Below the pieces are notes generated by a model. It saw only the letters and a list, made by a program, of their open reading frames with translations. It was not told where the DNA came from and ran no database searches. Position numbers and translations under genes: made by a program. Positions 16,620 through 25,736 of a DNA stretch of 57,755 nucleotides are shown piece after piece. The stretch covers positions 1 to 57,755 of the forward strand of contig JABLWX010000005.1 in assembly GCA_013178315.1 (NCBI GenBank), read 5' to 3'. How positions within the stretch are numbered: position 1 is the first letter of the stretch; every line of letters begins with the position of its first letter. Origin of the DNA: Candidatus Aminicenantota bacterium. Lineage in GTDB: Bacteria; Acidobacteriota; Aminicenantia; Aminicenantales; Saccharicenantaceae.

Positions 16620-18797
16620 CTATTTGAAAACATAAAGCCTGAACAGTATGAAACCCAGGCAGAAGGAATTGACCAGCAACAGGAAGGTGAAAAGAAGCTC
16701 CAGTCCCAGCAGCGGAATGAAGACCGAGGTGGCCAGCAGGGCCCCGAGGAAGGAGCCGAATAGGTCCAGCGAATAGCCAAGACCGTATCTTATCTGGCTC
16801 TGAAGGTAGATGAAGTTGCTGACCACAAACAGGAAGCCGCCGAGAAAGCCCATCACCAGGAGCAGGCCGTAAAATGCCGGCTCGGGGGCGGCGGCCGGAG
16901 CCAGCCCGGCCAGGGCCAGCAAGATCACAAAGCCGGTCTGGACGGCTACCAGGTGCCGGGGACCCAGAGTGCTTGACAATCTTCGGGCCAGGCTGGAACC
17001 CAGGAATAACCCGGCCATGAAGATGGTAAACAAGAGCGATATCTTGCCGTAAACCAGGCCCAGCCGGCTCTGGAAGGCCAGGATCAGGGCCACTTCAGCC
17101 ACGATGGTGGTGAAACCCATGACCGTAATCGGCAGCAGGTAAATCGTTCCACCCTTTTTCCTGAAAGCAATCAGGAACATAATTAACAGCATAAACAGGA
17201 AAAGTGGCAGGTCAAAAAGCCAGAATCGGGTCTGGTGCTGCAGCTGGCCCAGCCCACGGCTGAGCGGCCCGTGGAATTGCTGGCTCCAGACCAGGGTCTG
17301 GTAGAAATAACTCACCGGGAGCCGGTCCGAATTCAGGCGGGGACTGTCCACGGTCTGCAGGCTGGAGCGAAGGTATTCCCTTTTCAGGGGATGAAGACGG
17401 CTTCGGAGGAATTCTGGCCTGAAAAAAACAGTCTTCAGCTGATAGCGGTCGAGCTTTTCGAGCAGGCTGTCCGTGGTGATATCCAGCGGACCGGCTGAGG
17501 CCAGCAATATGTTATTATCCCCAGGGATTATTTCCACCCGGGGAAAGACCGTCAGCAGGGAGTGGTAAATGGTGGCCAGGAGTATTGTCCTCTGCGGGGA
17601 AAGGTAGCTTTCAGAGGAGGGCAGAAGAAAGGAAAAAACGCCATCCTCGGCCAGCTTTTCCCGGACCTGTCTGAAAAACTCCACCGTGTAAAAACGGTTG
17701 ACCTGGGCGGTGGCCGGCTCAGGCAGGTTGCAGATGATGAGGTCGTAGCGATTCCGTGTTGCTCGCAGAAATTTCCTTCCGTCCTGGAGATTGATAGTAA
17801 CCCGCGGGTCTTCCAGTCCGGTCTGACGGTCGGGCAACACCTGGCGGGCCAGTCTGACCAGGGCCGGGTCCAGCTCCACGTAATCCACCCTGACCCGGGG
17901 ATACTGCAACGCCTGGGCCAGCGTGCCGTTGAGCCCGCCGCCGATGAGAAGCAACCTGGTCGCTTCCGGTCTCTGGAGGAAGGCAAAGTGGATGGCTTCC
18001 TCGGCCGAGGCCGGGTCGGGGAAGTTAAAGGCCAGGGAACTGTTGACGTAGAAAGAAACCAGTTCACCGGTCCTTACCACCTGGAGCCGGGCATAGGGCG
18101 AATCCCTGACCTCAACCAGGTGAAGCGGCTTCCAGTAAAATTTTTCGGTCGGCCGGTCTCCGAACCAGAGTCCGGCCGCCACCAGGACCGTAATGACCGT
18201 TGAGACCATTTGTTTTGAACCTGCCACCAGGTTGATGGCCAGCCCGGCCAGCAGGCTGATCAGGGCGGCCGCCTGCCAGCTGGAGAGGTGAGGGGTCAGG
18301 ACCAGGTAGACCAGCAGTCCACCGGCAGCTGCGCCCAGGGATTCCAGCTGGTAGACGGGTACGAGCCGGCCACGTTGCCAGAAGACGTTAAAGACGAACA
18401 GGGCCCCCAGCGGCAGGCTTAAGGCAAAAGAAATAAGCCAGGAGGTAAGCAGGAGAGGTCCGGGTCCGGTCATCTCCGCTGGCAGGGTGCCAAAAGCAAA
18501 CCTGGCCAGCCTGAGCAGGACCAGAAGGGCGGCCGTGATTATGATCATTCCCCGGTAGAAGACCACCGGGGAAATTTCAGCCTGGAATTTTTTCTCGGCC
18601 AGCAAACTTCCCAGCCCTCCACCCAGCAGCCAGAAAGCCAGGACCAGCCCGTAGACCAGCTCGTTGCCCTGGAAACGGACTTCGAATTCTCTGAGGATGA
18701 TCACCTGGAAAGAGGTGGCCAGAAAACCCAGGAGAAAGGGCCAGAAGGAATTCTTCAGCTCCAGACCCCGGCAATGACCTGACCGCAGTAACGGCAT
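16620..18797 (-). CDS. Membrane protein with spermidine-synthase-like domain
   Basis: 725 residues. About six membrane helices (20-210), a soluble aminopropyltransferase-like domain (about 225-440), then about seven more helices to the C-terminus. The SAM-binding site is visible as GGG at 286-288, ELD at 308-310 and DG at 339-340. The catalytic loop, in classical spermidine synthases DxxDP, reads NLPEP at 357-361, then ATAQVNRFYT, so both acidic positions differ (Asn and Glu). It is therefore uncertain that it makes spermidine. The frame overlaps the end of the radical SAM gene by 43 nt; no better start was found. Confidence 0.85.
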   Translation of the reverse strand: MPLLRSGHCRGLELKNSFWPFLLGFLATSFQVIILREFEVRFQGNELVYGLVLAFWLLGGGLGSLLAEKKFQAEISPVVFYRGMIIITAALLVLLRLARFAFGTLPAEMTGPGPLLLTSWLISFALSLPLGALFVFNVFWQRGRLVPVYQLESLGAAAGGLLVYLVLTPHLSSWQAAALISLLAGLAINLVAGSKQMVSTVITVLVAAGLWFGDRPTEKFYWKPLHLVEVRDSPYARLQVVRTGELVSFYVNSSLAFNFPDPASAEEAIHFAFLQRPEATRLLLIGGGLNGTLAQALQYPRVRVDYVELDPALVRLARQVLPDRQTGLEDPRVTINLQDGRKFLRATRNRYDLIICNLPEPATAQVNRFYTVEFFRQVREKLAEDGVFSFLLPSSESYLSPQRTILLATIYHSLLTVFPRVEIIPGDNNILLASAGPLDITTDSLLEKLDRYQLKTVFFRPEFLRSRLHPLKREYLRSSLQTVDSPRLNSDRLPVSYFYQTLVWSQQFHGPLSRGLGQLQHQTRFWLFDLPLFLFMLLIMFLIAFRKKGGTIYLLPITVMGFTTIVAEVALILAFQSRLGLVYGKISLLFTIFMAGLFLGSSLARRLSSTLGPRHLVAVQTGFVILLALAGLAPAAAPEPAFYGLLLVMGFLGGFLFVVSNFIYLQSQIRYGLGYSLDLFGSFLGALLATSVFIPLLGLELLFTFLLLVNSFCLGFILFRLYVFK

Positions 18798-19882
18798 TTG
18801 TTCCCGCTCATTTCCTTTTTTCTGATGACATAGCCGTATCGTTCGATTATTAATTTACCACATTTCGGGCAGTAGGTATTTTCCCCGGGATGACCGGGGA
18901 CATTACCAACGTAGACATGGTGCAGGCCTTCGGCCAGGGCCACTTCCCGGAGCTTTTCCAGTGTGGAGACCGGCGTTGGCGGCAGGTTCTTGACCAGGTA
19001 CATGGGGTGGAAGCGGGAAAAGTGAACCGGGTAATCCGGCCCTATTTCGCTTCTTAGGTAACGGCACATGTCACGTATTTCGGACGGGTTGTCGTTCAGG
19101 GTGGGAATGACCAGGTAAACTATTTCCAGCCAGGTTCCCGAGCGGGCGATCTGCTTGATGGTCTGGAGAACGGGCTGCAGTTCGCCCCGGACGTACTCGC
19201 TGTAAAAATTCTGGTTGAAGGCCTTGAGATCCACCTTGACCGCCTCGACCACCCGGAGCAGGTCGGCCAGGGGGTCCGGGTTGATATAGCCGGCAGTGAC
19301 CACCACGTTCCTGATACCCTTTTTCCTGGCCAGCAGGCTGCTGTCGTACATGTATTCAAAGAAGACCACCGGCTCGGTATAGGTATAGGCAATTACCGGG
19401 CAATCATAACGCTCGCAGGAAGCCACCAGGTCTTCTGGCGGCAGGCTGACGCTCTTGACCTGTTCCGGGCGCATCTGCGAAATTTCCCAGTTCTGGCAGA
19501 ACCTGCAGCTCAGGTTGCAGCCGGCCGTGGCCAGGGAAAAGGCCTCGGAGCCGGGCAGGAAATGGAAAAAGGGTTTCTTTTCTATGGGGTCGACGTTCAG
19601 GCTGGCCACCTGGCCGTAAACCAGGGTATAGTACCGGCCGTCCTGGTTTTCCCGGACCCCGCAGAAGCCTCTTTCTTTATCCCCGAGCTGGCAGAACCGC
19701 GGGCAGAGGTCGCACCTGATTTCCCGGTCAGGGAGCTTACGGTAGTAGCGGGCTTCCACCCGGGACAGACTGGCAGCGGACGGGGAAGAGCCGGCGAAGA
19801 AATTTCCGGCAGCAGAAATCCCGGGCAGCAGGCACAGGCTGCAACCGGAAAGAGAACATTTCAGAAAATCGCGGCGGTCCAT
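18755..19882 (-). CDS. amrS: AmrS-type radical SAM enzyme with Tat-like N-terminus
   Basis: 375 residues. The radical SAM cluster motif CxxxCxxC is C122, C126, C129 (GCNLSCRFCQNW). An N-terminal cysteine set (C57, C60, C64, C74) and a C-terminal zinc-ribbon (C338, C341, C363, C366) match the PflA-like/AmmeMemoRadiSam enzyme. The N-terminus reads MDRRDFLKCSLSGCSLCLL, a twin-arginine-like signal followed by a hydrophobic run, suggesting export. AMMECR1 and Memo partners, often nearby in other genomes, are not in this window. It lies 16 nt after the DUF362 gene and overlaps the membrane spermidine-synthase-like gene. Confidence 0.85.
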   Translation of the reverse strand: MDRRDFLKCSLSGCSLCLLPGISAAGNFFAGSSPSAASLSRVEARYYRKLPDREIRCDLCPRFCQLGDKERGFCGVRENQDGRYYTLVYGQVASLNVDPIEKKPFFHFLPGSEAFSLATAGCNLSCRFCQNWEISQMRPEQVKSVSLPPEDLVASCERYDCPVIAYTYTEPVVFFEYMYDSSLLARKKGIRNVVVTAGYINPDPLADLLRVVEAVKVDLKAFNQNFYSEYVRGELQPVLQTIKQIARSGTWLEIVYLVIPTLNDNPSEIRDMCRYLRSEIGPDYPVHFSRFHPMYLVKNLPPTPVSTLEKLREVALAEGLHHVYVGNVPGHPGENTYCPKCGKLIIERYGYVIRKKEMSGNKCRYCGQVIAGVWS

Positions 19883-19898
19883 ATTTCCTTTTATTTTA

Positions 19899-20795
19899 TT
19901 ATACCTCTTCTTCGATTATCTCGATATTTTCCAGCCGGGCCTGTCCGAGATTCAGTCTTTCCGCTGTCAGCAGGTAGCCCGGGGCCCGTCCTTCTTCTTT
20001 AAGCGAAGGCAGACCTTTTTGAGCCCTGAGCTCTTCTACGAGTTTCCAGCCGACGGTGTCGGCGGCCACCGGGTCCAGGCTGAAGATTAACTTCCGGGTG
20101 GGGGCCAGCCACTGCGGATGGTAGGAAGGACCGCGGTGGTACTGGACCCGCAGGGCGTCGAGTATGGTCAAACGATGTTTCTTGCGAATCGGGTCGGTTT
20201 CAAAAAGTTCGGCAATATATGGGTCGCAATTGGAATCGTGGTACTTATTGGGGTTATGTATGGCCCCGAAATAATTTTTAAGACCGGCGGTCACCCCGGC
20301 CAGGCCGTGGTCCTTGAGCAGGGCCAGGCTGATGCTGGCCTGGACCAGTTCCGCCTGGATGCGCGAAAAAAGGCTGCCCAGGTGGCGATGAGCGGTTGGT
20401 TCGGACTGGTAGCCGGCCCGGCGGTTGTCGGTGCCAAAGATTTTCAGGCTGCCCGGGGAGGTGGAGATTTTATAACCGGCCTCTTTGAGCTCCTCATCGG
20501 TTCTATCCCAGATGATGACATTTTCTTCCCGACCGACAGTCTGGCCGAGCCACAGGCCCAGGGCCAGGGCGGTTTCCGGACTGGTGCTCAGGGCCCGCCG
20601 GCCGATGGTGTTGACCTTGATCCCGATAGTTTCTTCAGGCCGGAACCACTGGCCCAGGGCCTCTTCCGCCCGGGCCGCACCGCTCAGGGACTGGATGCCT
20701 TTTTTCAGCATGGCCAGGATAATCCCCGGCTCGGGGCGGTTGATATCGGGAAAATTGCGTTTGCTGGTTACGATAACTACTCTGGCTTTATTCAT
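19899..20795 (-). CDS. DUF362 domain protein
   Basis: 298 residues. Family blocks are IGIKVNTIGRRALSTSPE, the ALLKDHGLAGVTAGLKN segment and NKYHDSNCDPYIAELFE, matching the DUF362 fold found alone or with ferredoxin domains. No iron-sulfur CxxC motif is present. Function is unknown. It is the first gene of the minus-strand run leading into the radical SAM gene, and has its own promoter close to the ATG. Confidence 0.85.
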   Translation of the reverse strand: MNKARVVIVTSKRNFPDINRPEPGIILAMLKKGIQSLSGAARAEEALGQWFRPEETIGIKVNTIGRRALSTSPETALALGLWLGQTVGREENVIIWDRTDEELKEAGYKISTSPGSLKIFGTDNRRAGYQSEPTAHRHLGSLFSRIQAELVQASISLALLKDHGLAGVTAGLKNYFGAIHNPNKYHDSNCDPYIAELFETDPIRKKHRLTILDALRVQYHRGPSYHPQWLAPTRKLIFSLDPVAADTVGWKLVEELRAQKGLPSLKEEGRAPGYLLTAERLNLGQARLENIEIIEEEV

Positions 20796-20809
20796 TTCCG
20801 GTCAGGATT

Positions 20810-20838
20810 ATGATGGTCTTTAACCCGGGGGTTGTCAA
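20810..20838 (-). promoter_or_regulatory. Promoter of the DUF362 gene
   Basis: Minus strand: TTGACA at 20838-20833, 17-nt spacer, CATCAT at 20815-20810. The ATG is 14 nt past the -10 box, so the predicted leader is about 8 nt. Confidence 0.45.
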
Positions 20839-20858
20839 TAGAAGAGGCCGGCCGGTGG

Positions 20859-20887
20859 TTGCAATTGAGCTTGAAACTGGATATATT
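20859..20887 (+). promoter_or_regulatory. Promoter of the DUF6599 gene
   Basis: TTGCAA at 20859-20864, 17-nt spacer, TATATT at 20882-20887. A strong Shine-Dalgarno GGAGGAG follows just before ATG 20908. The site is divergent from the DUF362 promoter. Confidence 0.5.
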
Positions 20888-20907
20888 GGATTCACACGGA
20901 GGAGATA

Positions 20908-21825
20908 ATGAAAGCCAGAAGAATTGTATCGCTTTCAGTGTTGATAAATCTTGGTTTAGCCCTGCTGTCTCTGGTCGCAGCCGGCAACGGCCCGGCCACC
21001 GTTTCTGACCTGAAGTCACTGTTGCCCAGGGTTGACGGCTGGAAATTTCAGGATGAACCGCAGCTCTTTTCGCCCGGGACTCTTTTCGAGTATATAGACG
21101 GAGCCGCCGAGGCCTACCTCAGCTATGATTTCAAAGAGCTGGTCGTGGCCCAGTACCAGAAGGATGGAACCGAGACCACCCTGACCCTGGAGATTTATGA
21201 CATGGGCCTGCCCCTGAACGCCTTCGGCATCTTCAGCTCCGAGCGTTACCCGGACAATCCCGACGTGAATATCGGCAATGCCGGTTACCTGGAAGAGGAG
21301 GTCCTGAATTTTATTTCCGGTAGCTATTACCTGAAGTTGATCTGCTATAACGGTGGAGAACAAACCGCAGACCACCTCAGGCAGTTTGCCCGGGAAGTCG
21401 AGTCCAGGATAAAGGATAAAGGAAGCCTGCCCGAAGTCTTCAGGCTGTTTCCGGCTGAGAACCGGGTCAAAAATTCAGAAAAATTCATAAAGAAAAATTT
21501 CATGGGCTTTGATTTCCTGAGCCAGGGCTATGTTGTCCTCTACCGCCAGGGACAGGCCGAATACGAGGCCCTGATAATTGATTGTGGTTCCCCGGCCGAA
21601 GCCGCTTCACGCTTGCAGAAGCTGGTGGCTTTCTATGCGGGGGAGAAAAACCCGTTCCTCAAGGAAGATTCCAGGTACCACCAGAAAAATGCCTACGGGC
21701 AACATGTGCTTCTGGCCCGGGCCGGAAGCTGCCTTTACGGTTTCAGCCGGGTACCTGACGACCTGCTGCCTTCGGTTCTCAAGCAATTTGAAAAGATGGG
21801 CCAGAAGCTGGCCGCCGCCAAGTAG
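20908..21825 (+). CDS. Exported DUF6599 family protein
   Basis: 305 residues with an N-terminal signal-like hydrophobic segment (IVSLSVLINLGLALLSLVAA). The body matches what I know as DUF6599: LLPRVDGWK, LFEYIDGAAEAYLSYDFKEL, then LNAFGIFSSERYP. Such proteins are common in Acidobacteriota-like genomes and have no assigned function. Eleven nucleotides separate it from the AI-2E family gene, so the two are probably co-transcribed. Confidence 0.75.
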   Translation: MKARRIVSLSVLINLGLALLSLVAAGNGPATVSDLKSLLPRVDGWKFQDEPQLFSPGTLFEYIDGAAEAYLSYDFKELVVAQYQKDGTETTLTLEIYDMGLPLNAFGIFSSERYPDNPDVNIGNAGYLEEEVLNFISGSYYLKLICYNGGEQTADHLRQFAREVESRIKDKGSLPEVFRLFPAENRVKNSEKFIKKNFMGFDFLSQGYVVLYRQGQAEYEALIIDCGSPAEAASRLQKLVAFYAGEKNPFLKEDSRYHQKNAYGQHVLLARAGSCLYGFSRVPDDLLPSVLKQFEKMGQKLAAAK

Positions 21826-21836
21826 GGGAGCAGTCC

Positions 21837-22856
21837 TTGGCCGAGTCCAGACTGACCAGAATTTCCCTGGTAATAATTGTTCTCTTTATCAGCGGCATCA
21901 TCTTGAAAATTGCCCGGCCGGTTCTGCTGCCGTTCCTGGTGGCTCTTTTTATTTCCTACTCCATTTCGCCGCTTCTGGACTGGCTGGTCCGGCTCAAAGT
22001 TCCAAAGCTTCTGGCCATCATTTCCATCCTGGTCCTGACCTTTGCTCTTCTCTATCTTTTCGGGCTGTTGATTTATTCCAGCGGCAAGTATTTTGCGGCC
22101 GAGTTTCCCAAGTATAACCGCCAGGTAGATTCCCTGATGGCCGAGCTGATTGCCTGGCTGGAACATCTGCCCTTCAAGGTCAGTGTTCCGACCATAATTT
22201 CCCAGCTCAACGTGGACAAGCTGACCGGCCTGCTACTGGGCACCCTGGGTTCCTTCCTGACCTTCCTGGGAAAATTATTGATAGTTTTTGTCTTTGTAAT
22301 TTTTATTCTCTCCGGCCGCGATAAGCTCCCGGCCAAGGTGGCCACGGCCCTGGCCGAGGAGCGGGCCGTTTACGTCAACCGAATGGTGGCCAGCATCAAC
22401 CGGCAGGTTCAAAAATACCTGGCCGTCAAGACCATGATTGCCCTGATGAACGGTTTGCTGGCGGCAGGCATCCTTATCTTATTTGGAGTGGACTTTGCCC
22501 TGTTGTTTGGCTTTCTGACCTTTGTCCTTGACTACATTCCGTCTGTGGGTTCTATCACGGCCACGGTCCTGGCCGGGTTGATGGCATTTTTCCAGTTTGG
22601 CAATTCACTGATTCCGGTCTGGATTTTCTTGTTGCTGGTGATAATGCAGACAATAATCGGCAATTTCCTCGAGCCCAAACTCATGGGGCGCAGCCTGAAC
22701 CTGAGCCCTCTGCTTGTCCTTTTTTCCTTAATTTTCTGGGGCTGGCTGTGGGGAATTGCCGGGATGTTCCTGGCCGTTCCCCTGCTGGCAGTGATCAAGA
22801 TAGTATTTGAAAATGTGCCCTCTCTTAAGTTCCTGGCGGTCCTGATGAGCAAGTGA
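21837..22856 (+). CDS. AI-2E family transporter (PerM-like)
   Basis: 339 residues with about seven to eight membrane helices. Family blocks are PVLLPFLVALFISYSISPLLD near the N-terminus and DYIPSVGSITATVLAGL with LEPKLMGRSLNLSPL near the C-terminus. The start is a TTG at 21837, preceded by AGGGGAG at a suitable distance. Members transport diverse small molecules or ions; the AI-2 label is only the family name. Confidence 0.88.
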   Translation: MAESRLTRISLVIIVLFISGIILKIARPVLLPFLVALFISYSISPLLDWLVRLKVPKLLAIISILVLTFALLYLFGLLIYSSGKYFAAEFPKYNRQVDSLMAELIAWLEHLPFKVSVPTIISQLNVDKLTGLLLGTLGSFLTFLGKLLIVFVFVIFILSGRDKLPAKVATALAEERAVYVNRMVASINRQVQKYLAVKTMIALMNGLLAAGILILFGVDFALLFGFLTFVLDYIPSVGSITATVLAGLMAFFQFGNSLIPVWIFLLLVIMQTIIGNFLEPKLMGRSLNLSPLLVLFSLIFWGWLWGIAGMFLAVPLLAVIKIVFENVPSLKFLAVLMSK

Positions 22857-22979
22857 AAGGCTTGACCGGGTCACTTCTTAAGAAAACGAGGCCTCTTAAA
22901 GCCTGGTCATTATTTCAGCTTGTGGTCGTTTTCTGGGCAGCCGGATGAGGGCGGTCAATCCGGAAAGATCCTGGAAGAA

Positions 22980-23774
22980 TTATGGCTGGCTGTCAACCTT
23001 TCCCTTTGATTTTTTGGGTACGGTTGGCAGCCCTTCGACCACCGCCTCCGGATTGAGGATGAAGGCTTCCTCGCTGAAGACCTTGAAGCTTCCCTTGAGC
23101 ATCTTCTTCAGGGCCTTCTGCGCGGCTTTCTGTTCGGCGCTTTTCTTGGAAGGACCGCTGGCCCTGGCCAGAACCTTGTCACCGGACAGCACCTCCACCG
23201 TGAATACCCGGTCGTGGGCCGGCCCGCTTTCGGTTACCGTCCGGTAGAACGGCCCGGGCAGCTTGTGCTGGCCAAAATATTCTTGAAGAGCCGACTTGAA
23301 GTTATTGATCTGGAAATTGTCCCGCGGCAATTTCTTAAAGTGCTTTTTAACCAGGGCCTGCAGTACCCGCCGGCTGGTCTCAAAGTCGCTGTCCAGGTAG
23401 ATCGCTCCCATCACGGCCTCGAAGGTGCCGGCCAGGATGCTCTTTTTCTTTCGGCCACCACTTTTTTCTTCCCCGCGACCCAGCAGGACGGCCCGATCCA
23501 GTCCCAGTTTTCTGGACAGTATGGAAAGGGAACTGGTGGAAACCAGGGCGGCCTTGAGCTTTGAAAGCTGGCCTTCTCCCAGTTCAGGGTAGGCCTGGCG
23601 GAGAAAATCGGCCAGGACCAGGCCCACCACCGAATCTCCCAGAAACTCCAGGATTTCGTTGTCCTGGACCCTGTCTTCCAGGTGTTCATAAGCATAGGAG
23701 CTGTGGGTCAGGGCCTGTTTCAGGAGAGCCGGATTCTGGAATTTGTAACCGAGTTTTTTTTCGATGGCGACCAA
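22980..23774 (-). CDS. rnc: Ribonuclease III
   Basis: 264 residues. The catalytic signature is NEILEFLGDSVVGLVLADFL (slightly changed from ERLEFLGDAVL), and the second acidic cluster is FEAVMGAIYLDSDF. The C-terminal double-stranded RNA-binding domain covers about 155-235 (FKSALQEYFGQ to KKAAQKALKKM-like AEQKAAQKALKKML). It processes rRNA precursors and structured RNAs. The start is a TTG at 23774, 21 nt after the pyrC stop; the ribosome site is weak and the start is uncertain by a few codons. Confidence 0.93.
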   Translation of the reverse strand: MVAIEKKLGYKFQNPALLKQALTHSSYAYEHLEDRVQDNEILEFLGDSVVGLVLADFLRQAYPELGEGQLSKLKAALVSTSSLSILSRKLGLDRAVLLGRGEEKSGGRKKKSILAGTFEAVMGAIYLDSDFETSRRVLQALVKKHFKKLPRDNFQINNFKSALQEYFGQHKLPGPFYRTVTESGPAHDRVFTVEVLSGDKVLARASGPSKKSAEQKAAQKALKKMLKGSFKVFSEEAFILNPEAVVEGLPTVPKKSKGKVDSQP

Positions 23775-23795
23775 GTGTATTTATGCCTTGTATAC

Positions 23796-25085
23796 TTAAT
23801 ATTTCATTTCGAAAGGGTAGGCCACTTTTCCGCCGACCAGGGTCATGACCACGGCTCCGTGGAAATCAGTGTTGAGGAATGGAGTGTTTTTACTCCGGGA
23901 CTGAAGGTCTTCCCGCCTGATCATGGCTTTTCCGCTGAGGTCGAGAAGGACCAGGTCGGCGTCAGCCCCGATTTTTATCCGCCCCTTATTCTCCAGCCCG
24001 AGTAACCGGGCCGGGGCTATGGTCAGGGCTTCTATCAGGCGTTCGAGAGGCAATTCTCCGCTCTTCACCAGCCTGTCCAGCAGGGAGGGGATGGCGGTTT
24101 CCAGCCCATTGAGGCCGAAGGGCGCCTTTTCCAGGCCCTGGTTTTTTTCCTGCTCGGCATGAGGAGCATGGTCGGTGGCGATGACCTCGATCAAACCGCG
24201 GCGCAGGGCCTGGAGCAGGGCCTGGCGGTCGGCCTCGGTTCGAAGGGGAGGGTTGACTTTATAAACCGGGTCCCGGGTTAGAAGCTGCTCTTCTGTCAGA
24301 AGAAGATGGTGAGGGGTGACTTCGGCTGAAACCGGTACTCCGGCCGCTTTTGCCCAGCCAAGCAGTTCTACCGAGCCGGCCGTGCTCAGGTGGGCCAGGT
24401 GGACCGGCCAGCCTGAATGCCTGGCCAGGATGAGGTCCCTGGCCACCATTATTTCCTCGGCCTCGGCCGGAATGCCCGGGAGGTTCAGGCTCCTGGACAC
24501 CCGACCCTCGTTTATTACTCCGCCCGCAGCCAGTGATTTTTCCTCGCAGTGGTCGATGAGCAACCGGCCCAGCCCGGCCGCTTTTTCCATGGCCAGCCTC
24601 ATCAGGGCACTGTTCCAGACGGGCTGGCCGTCGTCGGAGAAAGCGATAGCGCCGGCCGCGGCCAGTTCTTCCAGCGGGGCCAGCTCCTGTCCCTTCTGTC
24701 CCACACTAATAGCAGCCACCGGCAGGACGTTGACCACTGCGTCCTGGCTGGCTTTTTCTCTGATGAACCTGATTATCTCCACTGAATCAGCCACCGGGCT
24801 GGTATTGGGCATGCAGCAGACGGTGGTAAAGCCTCCCCGGGCGGCAGCCCGGCTGCCGCTGGCGATGGTCTCCTTGTGTTCGAAACCAGGTTCCCGCAGG
24901 TGGACGTGCAGGTCTATGAATCCTGGCGCCACCAGCAGGCCCCCCGCCTCCACCACCCGGTCAGCTTCAACCCGGATTTCAGGCTTGATTTCTACGATCC
25001 GACCATCGGCCAGAAGCAGGTCAAAGACCCCATCGATCTTCTGGCCCGGGTCCAGTATCCTTCCTTTTTTTATCAGAAGCTTCAA
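23796..25085 (-). CDS. pyrC: Dihydroorotase
   Basis: 429 residues, the size of class I dihydroorotase. It closes carbamoyl-aspartate to dihydroorotate in pyrimidine synthesis. Metal-binding HxH is in GFIDLHVHLREPGFEHKET; further ligands lie in HLAHLST and ATDHAPH. The start is TTG 25085 with CAGGAG seven bases upstream. It lies 27 nt after pyrR on the same strand, as in many pyrimidine operons; no pyrB is present here. Confidence 0.94.
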   Translation of the reverse strand: MKLLIKKGRILDPGQKIDGVFDLLLADGRIVEIKPEIRVEADRVVEAGGLLVAPGFIDLHVHLREPGFEHKETIASGSRAAARGGFTTVCCMPNTSPVADSVEIIRFIREKASQDAVVNVLPVAAISVGQKGQELAPLEELAAAGAIAFSDDGQPVWNSALMRLAMEKAAGLGRLLIDHCEEKSLAAGGVINEGRVSRSLNLPGIPAEAEEIMVARDLILARHSGWPVHLAHLSTAGSVELLGWAKAAGVPVSAEVTPHHLLLTEEQLLTRDPVYKVNPPLRTEADRQALLQALRRGLIEVIATDHAPHAEQEKNQGLEKAPFGLNGLETAIPSLLDRLVKSGELPLERLIEALTIAPARLLGLENKGRIKIGADADLVLLDLSGKAMIRREDLQSRSKNTPFLNTDFHGAVVMTLVGGKVAYPFEMKY

Positions 25086-25112
25086 GCCTGAACTCCTGCC
25101 ACCGATTATAAC

Positions 25113-25676
25113 CTATTTTTTATTGAGCTTGACCTGGGGTTCGGTAATCAGGACTTCATCAACCCCGTCGATTTCCTTCAGCCGAACTTCCACCCGCTCC
25201 CTGCGGGAGGTGGGGAGGAGCCGGCCGATATAATCGGGCCTGATCGGAAGTTCCCGGTGCCCGCGGTCGATGAGGACGGCCAGTTGAATCGTCCGGGGGC
25301 GACCGAGGTCAAAAATGGCCTCCATGGCCGCCCGGATGGTCCGGCCGGTAAAGAGGACGTCGTCTATCAGCAGGACGTCACGCCCGTCCAGCCTGGCCTT
25401 TATTTCGTTCTTATCCATTGATTTCTTTTTATCAGACTGCTTCAGGTCGTCCCGGTAGGGAGTTATGTCCAGGGTGAGAACCGGCACTTCCAGCCCTTCA
25501 TTCTGCTTTAGAATTTCGGCTATCCGGTTGACCAGGTAAATTCCCCTGGTCTTGATGCCCACCAGGACCAGGTTTTTCAGGTCCCGGTTGCGCTCGGCAA
25601 TTTCGGTGGCCATCCGCACCAGGGTCCTGCGGATTTTTCCGTTGTCCATCACCCGGGCTTTTACCTTATTTTTCAT
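25113..25676 (-). CDS. pyrR: PyrR pyrimidine operon regulator
   Basis: 187 residues, the usual length. The phosphoribosyltransferase PRPP loop is VLLIDDVLFTGRT, and the C-terminus has DYIGRLLPTSRRERVEV as in PyrR. It binds pyr mRNA leaders in response to uridine nucleotides and has uracil phosphoribosyltransferase activity. The 60-nt gap before it contains a possible TTGACT -35 box overlapping the end of ribF; no clear PyrR-binding loop was found. Followed by pyrC. Confidence 0.94.
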   Translation of the reverse strand: MKNKVKARVMDNGKIRRTLVRMATEIAERNRDLKNLVLVGIKTRGIYLVNRIAEILKQNEGLEVPVLTLDITPYRDDLKQSDKKKSMDKNEIKARLDGRDVLLIDDVLFTGRTIRAAMEAIFDLGRPRTIQLAVLIDRGHRELPIRPDYIGRLLPTSRRERVEVRLKEIDGVDEVLITEPQVKLNKK

Positions 25677-25736
25677 ATCGGCAACCTCACAGCTTATTGG
25701 TTGAAAGACTTATATTTAGATAAAACCGGCTAAAAG

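Noticed and set aside
24316-25233. Plus-strand frame opposite pyrC
   Set aside because: Ser/Arg-rich mirror of a clear dihydroorotase.
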